Shown here one piece after another: positions 1 to 5,760 of a stretch of 5,760 bases of DNA. The notes under the pieces are model-generated. The model was given only the letters and a program-made list of their open reading frames with translations. It was not told the DNA's origin and searched no databases. A program made the position numbers and the translations under genes. The stretch comes from Actinoplanes liguriensis (lineage in GTDB: Bacteria; Actinomycetota; Actinomycetes; Mycobacteriales; Micromonosporaceae), in contig KL571371.1 of the NCBI GenBank assembly GCA_000715855.1, forward strand, positions 926-6,685, given 5' to 3'. How positions within the stretch are numbered: position 1 is the stretch's first letter; every line of letters begins with the position of its first letter.

Positions 1-3000
1 GCCGGCAGCAGCCGGACCCGCGGCGCGGGCGGCCCGGTCCAGTGCTCGGTGGCGTGTTTGACCAGCTCGGCGACCGCCTCGGCGAGGTCGTCGGCGCGCT
101 GCTCACGGTCGATGCGGGGCAGCGCGGCGAGGAAATGGTGCCCCTCCGGGGTGAGGCCGCGGCCGGGCGACTGGTCGGGCACGTTGACCGCCTCGCGACG
201 GTTGATCAGCGAGTCGGAGGGCTCGCCGAGGCGCAGCTCGACCCGGGTGCCGAAGACGTCGCGGATCTGCGGGCGGACGTCCATCCAGCGGTTCGCCGCG
301 GCGACCACGTGGATGCCGAAGCCGAGACCACGGTTGGCCAGCTCGTTGACGGTGGGCTCGAGATCCTCGAACTCGGCGCGCAGCGTCGACCAGCCGTCGA
401 TCACCAGGAAGACGTCGCCGAACGGGTCCTCCGCGTAGCGGCCCTGCTGCTTGGCGCGCCGGTACGCCGCCATGCCCTCGACGTTCTGCTGGGCGAACAG
501 GTCCTCCCGGCCGCGCATCAGGCCGTGCACCTCGGCAATCGTGCGGCGGACCCGGTCCACGTCACGGCGGGTCGCGACACCGCCGACGTGCGGCAGATCG
601 GTGAGACCGGAGAGCGGGCCGCCACCGAAGTCCAGCCCGTAGAACTGCACCTCACGGGGCGTGTGGGTGAGGGCGAGGCTGGTTATCAACGTACGCAGGA
701 GGTTGGATTTTCCGGATTGTGAGCCGCCGATCACGAGCAGGTTGCCCGCGGCGCCCGAGAGATCCAGCCACATCGGGTCGCGCCGCTGGTCGAACGGCTT
801 GTCGATGATGCCGATCAGCGGGTGCAGGCTCGCGAAGCGCTCGGCGGCGTCGACCTGGAGACCGCGGTCCGGCATCGAGATGACCGGGGGCAGCATCTGG
901 CCGAGCGTGGGCGCCTTGTCCAGCGGGGGCAGCCACACCTCGTGTGCCGGGGTGCCACGGCCCTCCATCTGCCGGGCGAGGACGTCCATCAGGGTGTCGC
1001 CCTGGACCTTCTCCTCGAGCTCCTGGCTCGCCACCTCGGGCTCCGGCCGCTCGTCGTGCAGGGGCGCGGCATAGTACGTGCTGAACTCGCGGATCGGGCT
1101 GCCCGCGCGGGTGCTGCCGGCCGCGACGATGCCCTCGCGACGGACGGCGCCGGACACATACGCCGCCTTGAGGCGCACCAGCCCGTCGGTGCCGGCCCGC
1201 AGATAGCCGTGGCCGGGGTGATGTGGCAGCTCGTAGGCGTCCGGCACCCCGAGGACGGCACGGCTCTCCATCGAGGAGAAGGTGCGCAGACCGATCCGGT
1301 ACGACAGGTGCGACTCCAGCCCCCGCAGGCGTCCCTCCTCCAGTTTCTGCGAGGCGAGCAGCAGGTGGATGCCGAGCGACCGGCCGACGCGCCCGATCTG
1401 GACGAACATGTCGATGAAGTCCGGCCGGTCGGCGAGCAACTCGGAGAACTCGTCGACGATCAGGATCAGACTGGGCAGCGGGGCGAGCGGCACCCCGGCC
1501 GCGCGGGCGCGCTCGTAGTCCCGCGCCGAGGCATAGTTGCCGGTCTTGCGCAGCAACTCCTGACGCCGGGTCAGCTCGCCCTGGATGGCGCCGAGCATGC
1601 GGTCGACCAGCGGCTGCTCGTCCTGCAGGTTGGTGATCATGGCGGCGGTGTGCGGCAACCGGTCCAGCGAGGCGAACGTCGCGCCACCCTTGTAGTCGAC
1701 CAGCACGAAGTTCAGGATCTCCGGGTCGTGGGTCATCGCGAGCGCCACCACCAGCGTGCGCAGCAGCTCCGACTTGCCGGAACCGGTCGCGCCGATCAGC
1801 AGGCCGTGCGGGCCCATGCCGTCCTGCGCGGACTCCTTCAGGTCCAGCTCGACCGGACGGCCGTCGGTGCCGATGCCGATCGGCACACGCAGACGGTCGC
1901 GATTGGGCCGGTTCGCCCACATGTCGGCCAGCTCGATCTGGTACGGATCGTCCACCTCGAGCAGCTCGGCGAGCCCCATGTCCTGCGAGATCGCGGGCTG
2001 GTCACCGTAGGTCGCCGCGGAGAGCCGCAGCGGCGCCAACTCGCGCGCGAGCACCTCGATCTCCGCCAGCCCGAGCGTGTCGGCCCGGCCGACCTCGGTG
2101 GAACCGTCCATGGTCGTACCGGTGATGGTGCCGTCCGCGGCGATCTCCAGGACCACCGAGCTGTCGTCGAGCAGCCGGGGCGGCGGCACCGACAGGTCGA
2201 GGATGGTGACACCGGCGACCCCGCCCTCGGTCATCAGGTGGTCGGACCCGGCCGTCGAGCCGCCGTCGATGATCACCATCACGTGCGGGCCGGCCGGCGA
2301 CGCGCCCATCGGGTCGAAGCGGGGGCGGTTGACCAGCACGTCGTCGAGCATCGCCTCGAGCGCGGGAACGCTCGGCGCGACCAGCCGGACCGGGCCGGCC
2401 GCGTCCGTCTTGTCCGGGTGCTGGGCGTGCGGCAGCCACTTCGCCCACTCCCAGCGGCCGCGCTGATGATCCGGCACGCAGACGCCGATGCGCAGGTCGT
2501 CCGGCGCGTGGAAGGTGGCGATCTGGGCGGTCAGCGCACGACAGAAACCTTGCACGCCCTCGTCCGAACCGCGCAGGTAGATGTGCGAGAAGTCGCGCAG
2601 GGCGACGGAGACCGGCAGGTCGGGCACGACCGAGTAGGTGTTGACGAACTTGCGCAGCGCCATCGCGCAGAGCGGCTCCAGCTCGTCCACCGGGCGGGTC
2701 TGCGGCGGGACCAGGCGGGTCGCCACCTCCTGCACACCGACCGCGATCCGCACGACGGTGAAGTCGGCGTCGTTGCGCCGCCGCTCCCAGAGGCGGGGGT
2801 GGCCGGGTCGGGATTGCGGTAGTAGAGCGCCTCACGCTGCTGGCGGATCGTGTTGCGGAGCTGGGCGCGCAGCTGGGACAGGTGCCGCAGGTACTGCCGG
2901 CGGGACTCGATCATCTCGCGCTTGCCGGGACCGGCGCTGTTCGTCGCCATCATGGCGATCATGCCGAGGATCGACACCCCATACATCGCGCCGGCCACAT

Positions 3001-3202
3001 ATGTCAGCGGGCCGCCGCGCTGGACGCCCATCATCAGACCCATGGCGGCCGCGCCGGCACCCATCGGCAGCACCATCAGCATCCGCGTCCAGCCCTTGCC
3101 CGCGGGGGGCGGCACCTCGGGCGGCGGGTCGAGCAGCACCTCACCCGAAGGCATCACCGGCGCGGGCCGGCGCGGAGGTCGCTTCACGATGCTGACGGTC
3201 AC
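1..3202 (-). CDS. eccC: Type VII secretion FtsK/SpoIIIE-type ATPase EccC; 3' end beyond window, apparent frameshift near 2798
   Basis: This is the motor ATPase of an ESX-type secretion complex, anchored in the inner membrane with its ATPase domains in the cytosol. Residue numbers below join the two frames at 2798. The N-terminus (MTVSIVKRPPRRPAP) is the typical actinomycete EccC start. Two membrane helices follow at about residues 39-60 and 65-86, then a basic stretch ending in REALYYRNPDPAT. The second frame continues with RLWERRRNDADF and the stalk/DUF region (VPDLPVSVALRDF, WEWAKWLPHA). ATPase domain 1 has Walker A GATGSGKS (471-478; bases 1770-1793), Walker B LILIVDEFSEL (bases 1437-1469) and the conserved SYRIGLRT. 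ATPase domain 2 has Walker A GGSQSGKS (bases 705-728) and a degenerate Walker B, VFLVIDGW, with Gly in place of Glu, as is common in this family. The third ATPase domain should lie left of base 1. The GTG start at 3202 has AGGA eight bases upstream and matches the usual family N-terminal length; ATG at 3211 is the alternative. Family identity is near certain; whether an intact protein is made is not. Confidence 0.93.
2787..2803 (-). other. Frameshift and probable small deletion within eccC
   Basis: Read on the minus strand, the N-terminal frame runs to Asn-Pro-Asp-Pro-Ala-Thr (Thr codon 2798-2800). It then loses all family similarity and stops at 2531-2533, giving a 223-residue product. The conserved protein resumes as Pro-Arg-Leu-Trp-Glu-Arg in the frame starting at 2798, so one base would have to be re-read or added in the run of five C (2795-2799). 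In remembered homologues the motif reads roughly NPDPxTLWSxxxSxRLWERR, so about seven residues are also absent. A deletion of about 22 bases accounts for both facts. The rest of the gene, 932 codons to the window edge, has no stop, so the lesion is either recent or an assembly error. The frame change is seen directly; the deletion size is inferred from recall. Confidence 0.85.
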
Positions 3203-3209
3203 GCTTGGC

Positions 3210-3215
3210 ATCCTA
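3210..3215 (-). promoter_or_regulatory. eccC start signal: TAGGAT, overlapping Shine-Dalgarno AGGA
   Basis: The minus strand reads TAGGAT just before the proposed GTG start. Its AGGA (3211-3214) sits eight bases from GTG 3202, a good Shine-Dalgarno spacing that favours this start over the ATG at 3211, which has no spaced ribosome site. The same six bases also match an actinobacterial -10 box (TAnnnT). If used as such, transcription would begin almost on the GTG, giving a leaderless mRNA. No convincing -35 was found at 17-19 bases, so the ribosome-site reading is preferred. Confidence 0.5.
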
Positions 3216-3222
3216 ACCAGCC

Positions 3223-3238
3223 ATTCGCCGGGGCGAAT
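3223..3238. repeat. Perfect 16-base palindrome, candidate operator
   Basis: The sequence is ATTCGCC-GG-GGCGAAT: two perfect 7-base inverted arms with a 2-base centre. Its centre lies about 28 bases from the eccC start and about 67 from the eccD start. It has no T-run, so it does not look like a terminator. The position fits a dimeric repressor or activator site acting on both divergent units. In an eccC transcript that begins upstream, it could also fold into a hairpin with a 6-base stem and 4-base loop, eight bases before the eccC ribosome site. The palindrome is seen directly; the function is inferred. Confidence 0.55.
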
Positions 3239-3263
3239 CGACACCGACTCGGCCTGCTAGTTT
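3238..3263 (+). promoter_or_regulatory. Possible eccD promoter (weak)
   Basis: TCGACA at 3238-3243 matches five of six bases of a TTGACA-type -35 box, and TAGTTT at 3258-3263 fits a TAnnnT -10 box. The spacing is only 14 bases, shorter than usual, so the pairing is doubtful. If it is real, the -35 touches the last base of the palindrome and the 5' leader of eccD would be about 28 bases. Confidence 0.25.
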
Positions 3264-3285
3264 GTGGGGCACAGAAGGCACAGCT

Positions 3286-3290
3286 GGAGG
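3286..3290 (+). promoter_or_regulatory. Ribosome binding site of eccD
   Basis: GGAGG lies seven bases before GTG 3298, a near-perfect Shine-Dalgarno arrangement. It decides the start: the in-frame TTG at 3262 would add twelve residues without family character and has no ribosome site. Confidence 0.85.
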
Positions 3291-3297
3291 TGACCGC

Positions 3298-4701
3298 GTG
3301 ACCGCACCGGGTGGCCCGAGTCTGGCCCGGGTGACGATCGCCGCGCCGACCCGCCGGATGGACATCGCCCTGCCGGACAACATGCTCGTCGGTGAGCTGT
3401 TGCCGCATCTCCTGCGGCATGCCGAGGGCGCGCTGGGCGAGCCCGCCGAGCGGCACGGCGGCTGGGTGTTGCGCCGCGCCACCGGCTCCCCGCTCGAACC
3501 CGGTCGCAACCTGGCCGCGCAGGGGGTGCGCGACGGCGAGTTGCTGCATCTGAAACCGGCCCGGGAGGACTGGCCCGAGCTGGCCTACGACGACGTCGTC
3601 GAGGTCATCGCGAGCGGCGCCCGCCGGGCCGGCCGCTCCTGGGGCGCCGCCGCGACCCGTCGCGCCGGCCTGGCCGTCTTCGCCGCGGCCCTGCTGGTCG
3701 GTCTCTTCGGGCTGGCCGTCGGCGGCCCGTCCCGGCAGGCCTCGGCGATCGTCGCGCTCGGCGTGGCGTTCGGCCTGGCCGTGGTCGGCATCCTGCTGTC
3801 CCGCGCGTTCACCGACGCCGGCGCGGGCGCGGTCGTCGCCGCGAGCGGCCTGCCCTACGCATTCCTCGGCGGCGCCTGGCTGATCGCCGACTCCGGCTCC
3901 CGTTTCCTCGGCATCGGCGCGCCCGCCCTGCTGCTCGGCTCGGCCGTGCTGCTGGTGCTCAGCGTGCTCGGGCACGCCGCGGTGGCCGGGCTGCCCCGGC
4001 TCTTCGTGGCCGGCATCGCGATCGCCCTGACCGGTCTGCTCGCCGCGCTGCTCACACTCGCCGGGGTGCCCGCGAGTGGCGGCGCCGCGGTGGCCCTGAC
4101 CGCCGCGATCGGCCTGCTCCCCGGCTATCCGGTGCTGGCCAGCTGGATCGGCCGGCTGCCGTTCCCGGAGTTGCCCAGCCGCGCCGAGGAGATCCTCAAG
4201 GACAAGCCGATGCCCCGCCGGGCGGACGTGTTCGCCGCCGTGGTCCGGGCCGACGAGGTGCTCTCCGGCCTGCTGCTCGCGGCCGCGTTCAGCAGCATCG
4301 TGGCGATCCTCTACCTGGCCTGGTCCGGCCCCGGCACGTCCGCGGTGCTGCTGATCATCGCCGCGGTCACCGCCCTGCTGCTGCGCGCCCGGCTGCTGGC
4401 CACCCCGCAGCAGCGCGGCCCGCTGCTGGTCGCCGGGGTCGCCGGGCTGGCCGTGCTCGGCATCGGCGCGGTCGCCACCGACACCGTCCCCGGCCTGCTG
4501 GTGCTGGCCGGCGCGGTGCTGGCCGGCGCGATCGCGCTGCCGGCCGCGGTGGTCTACAGCCAGCGGCAGCCCTCGCCCTACCTGGGCCGGGCCGCCGACC
4601 TGCTGGACGTCATCGCGATCATGGCGCTGATCCCGCTGGCGTGCGCGGTGATGGGCGTCTTCGACGACATCCGCGGGCTGTTCTCCTCGATCGGCGGATG
4701 A
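3298..4701 (+). CDS. eccD: Type VII secretion integral membrane protein EccD
   Basis: A complete protein of 467 residues that forms the membrane vestibule of the ESX secretion complex (family knowledge). Residues about 9-88 (ARVTIAAPTRRMDIALPDN to DGELLHLKPA) form the cytosolic ubiquitin-like, YukD-type domain. A linker containing WPELAYDDVVEVI follows. About eleven hydrophobic helices can be drawn, near 123-141, 149-168, 178-196, 205-225, 235-256, 261-283, 323-342, 347-363, 375-392, 396-418 and 437-458. The charged cytosolic loop at about 284-322 (LPFPELPSRAEEILKDKP) is a typical EccD feature. Length and architecture are normal for the family. The gene starts with GTG behind a strong ribosome site, diverges from eccC, and ends one base before eccB, so the two are almost certainly co-transcribed. 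No truncation or missing part was seen. Confidence 0.95.
   Translation: MTAPGGPSLARVTIAAPTRRMDIALPDNMLVGELLPHLLRHAEGALGEPAERHGGWVLRRATGSPLEPGRNLAAQGVRDGELLHLKPAREDWPELAYDDVVEVIASGARRAGRSWGAAATRRAGLAVFAAALLVGLFGLAVGGPSRQASAIVALGVAFGLAVVGILLSRAFTDAGAGAVVAASGLPYAFLGGAWLIADSGSRFLGIGAPALLLGSAVLLVLSVLGHAAVAGLPRLFVAGIAIALTGLLAALLTLAGVPASGGAAVALTAAIGLLPGYPVLASWIGRLPFPELPSRAEEILKDKPMPRRADVFAAVVRADEVLSGLLLAAAFSSIVAILYLAWSGPGTSAVLLIIAAVTALLLRARLLATPQQRGPLLVAGVAGLAVLGIGAVATDTVPGLLVLAGAVLAGAIALPAAVVYSQRQPSPYLGRAADLLDVIAIMALIPLACAVMGVFDDIRGLFSSIGG
4693..4698 (+). promoter_or_regulatory. Ribosome binding site of eccB inside the eccD 3' end
   Basis: GGCGGA lies in the last codons of eccD, four bases before ATG 4703. 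The spacing is tight and the match imperfect. With TGA at 4699-4701 and the ATG one base later, translation of eccB is probably coupled to termination on eccD. Confidence 0.45.
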
Positions 4702-4702
4702 C

Positions 4703-5760
4703 ATGGCCTCCCGTCGCGATCAGCTCCAGTCGTACCAGTTCCTGAACCAGCGGGTCATCTCCGCGTTCGTGATGCGCGAGACCGACCCCGCCCAGTCCCC
4801 GCTGCGGCGCGGCATCGGCGCGCTCTTCGGCGGGCTGATGGTCGCAATCCTGATCGGCGCCGGCTTCGGCATCTACGGCATCCTCACCAAGGTCGGCACC
4901 GACCAGTGGAAGAGCGACGGCTCGGTGGTCGTCGAACGCGAGTCCGGCGCGAGCTTCGTCTACCTGAGCGGCCGCCTCAACCCGGCGCTGAACTTCACCT
5001 CCGCGAAACTGGCCGCGGGCCGCCCCAACCCGACCGTCTACCGGGTCGCCGCCAAAGCCCTCACCGGTGTGCCGCGCGGCGTCACGATCGGCATCCCCAA
5101 CGCGCCGGCCTCCCTCCCCGAAGCCGCCCAGCAGATCGGTCTCCCCTGGGCGATGTGCCTGGTCCCGGGCGAGAACCCGTCCGCGACACTGCTGCTCGGC
5201 TCGGCCGGCCCGACCGGCGTCGACCTGGGCGAGCGCGGCCTGCTGGTCTCCGACGGCGCGGGCGACAGCGAACTTGTCTGGCACGGCTTCAAACACCAGA
5301 TCCGGGACGCGCAGACCACGATCCCGGCCCTCTACGGCGCGGTCGACCCGACCACGGTCAGCACCGCCTGGCTCAACGCCCTCCCGGCCGGCGCGGACAT
5401 CGCCGCCGTCCAGGTGGCGAGACGCGGCTCCGACTCCCAGCAGGTCGACAACTTCACCAACGGCCAAGTCCTCGCGGTCGACGTCGGCGTCAACGGCAAG
5501 CAGTTCTACCTGGTCCTGGACAACGGGCTGCTGCCGATCAGCGCCCTGCAACGCGCGGTCCTGAACGCCAGCTTCCCCGCCGAGCCGACAAACGTCCCGG
5601 TCACCGTCGTCTCCGGCGCGCCCCAGCTCAAGCCCACCGGCAACGCCGACGCCCAGCCCCCGGAAACCCCGCCGACGCTGGCCACGGTCTCCGCCGGGAC
5701 GACAGCGTGCGCGGTCACCCGGGCGGCCGCCAAGCCCCCGGCGATCACCGTGGGCGGCCC
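4703..5760 (+). CDS. eccB: Type VII secretion protein EccB, 3' end beyond window
   Basis: The first 352 residues of EccB, a single-pass protein of the ESX membrane complex with a large domain outside the membrane. The start MASRRDQLQSYQFLNQRVIS is the hallmark EccB N-terminus, a cytosolic helix rich in Gln and Arg. One membrane helix lies at about residues 39-61 (ALFGGLMVAILIGAGFGIYG). The outside domain follows, with VYLSGRLNPALNFTSAKL, GVPRGVTIGIPNAPASLP and MCLVPG. Cys152 and Cys336 are the only cysteines seen and correspond to the disulfide pair known in mycobacterial EccB. A proline-rich stretch (about 310-325) lies just before Cys336. Family members run on for roughly 100 or more residues, so the stop codon lies off the right edge. 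The gene follows eccD by one base in an apparent operon. Confidence 0.95.
   Translation, partial: MASRRDQLQSYQFLNQRVISAFVMRETDPAQSPLRRGIGALFGGLMVAILIGAGFGIYGILTKVGTDQWKSDGSVVVERESGASFVYLSGRLNPALNFTSAKLAAGRPNPTVYRVAAKALTGVPRGVTIGIPNAPASLPEAAQQIGLPWAMCLVPGENPSATLLLGSAGPTGVDLGERGLLVSDGAGDSELVWHGFKHQIRDAQTTIPALYGAVDPTTVSTAWLNALPAGADIAAVQVARRGSDSQQVDNFTNGQVLAVDVGVNGKQFYLVLDNGLLPISALQRAVLNASFPAEPTNVPVTVVSGAPQLKPTGNADAQPPETPPTLATVSAGTTACAVTRAAAKPPAITVGG

Larger units (their letters stand above)
3203..3297. promoter_or_regulatory. Divergent intergenic region between eccC and eccD
   Basis: These 95 bases are the only non-coding stretch in the window. They must hold the start signals for eccC leftward and very probably for eccD-eccB rightward. 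They are visibly less GC-rich than the genes and contain a perfect palindrome, a possible eccD promoter and both ribosome sites. No small gene or terminator was found in them. Confidence 0.7.

Noticed and set aside
2795..2799. Programmed -1 frameshifting on the C-run of eccC
   Set aside because: One-base slippage would restore the frame but not the roughly seven missing family residues, and programmed shifts are not known to me in EccC. A deletion or assembly error is simpler.
822..2822. Long plus-strand open frame of about 666 codons opposite eccC
   Set aside because: It lies antisense to conserved EccC sequence. Its translation is low-complexity (rich in Arg, Gly, Asp, Val, Gln, His), as expected from the complement of GC-biased third positions, and it shows no recognisable domain.
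2002..2835. Minus-strand open frame of about 277 codons overlapping the eccC join
   Set aside because: It is in the third frame and shows no EccC motifs. The conserved stalk sequence is in the frame that continues to the window edge.
3223..3238. Palindrome as an intrinsic terminator
   Set aside because: There is no T-run on either side, and it lies between two divergent starts where no transcript should end.
3242..3244. Upstream GTG as the eccC start
   Set aside because: It adds fourteen residues (SIRPGEWLVRMPS region) that family N-termini do not have, and its coding would run through the palindrome.
3199..4704. Long minus-strand open frame of about 501 codons opposite eccD
   Set aside because: It covers all of eccD in reverse. 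The product is a Gly/Gln/Arg/Asp/His-rich string without domains, while the plus strand has a clear EccD with eleven helices and a strong ribosome site.
4619..5551. Minus-strand open frame of about 310 codons opposite eccB
   Set aside because: It is a composition shadow of the well-conserved EccB frame, with no domain and no ribosome site that outweighs EccB.

Overview
The window is the core of a type VII (ESX-like) secretion locus from a very GC-rich actinomycete. Three membrane-complex genes fill almost all of it. The left 3.2 kb, on the minus strand, encodes EccC, the FtsK/SpoIIIE-type motor ATPase. A 95-base divergent intergenic region (3203-3297) follows. On the plus strand come eccD (channel-lining membrane protein with a ubiquitin-like head) and, one base after its stop codon, eccB (bitopic protein with a large extracytoplasmic domain). 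Both outer genes are cut by the window: eccC lacks its 3' end (the third ATPase domain lies off the left edge) and eccB lacks its last part (off the right edge). From recall of similar proteins, the EccC and EccB sequences resemble those of Micromonosporaceae such as Actinoplanes or Micromonospora. That assignment is an inference, not a search result.

How the genes work together (family knowledge): EccB, EccC, EccD and EccE build the ESX inner-membrane secretion complex. EccD forms the membrane vestibule, EccC supplies ATP-driven force and reads the C-terminal signal of WXG100 substrates, and EccB projects outside the membrane. No WXG100/Esx gene, mycosin protease (mycP) or eccE is present here; mycP and eccE would be expected next to one of the edges.

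The main anomaly is in eccC. The N-terminal 135 codons (both membrane helices) are in one frame, and the remaining 932 codons to the edge are open and well conserved in another. The join falls in a run of five C (minus strand) near 2795-2799. Remembered family members carry about seven extra residues (an LWS-type segment) at this point, so the sequence looks like a small deletion of about 22 bases, not only a lost base. It could be a real inactivating lesion, a population variant or an assembly error.

The intergenic region holds a perfect 16-base palindrome (7-base arms, 2-base centre) between the two divergent starts. It is the best candidate for a shared operator. No RNA genes, insertion sequences, CRISPR arrays or terminators were seen. 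The long reading frames on the opposite strands of the three genes are composition shadows. Apart from the lesion, this is a recognisable secretion core and not a new system.
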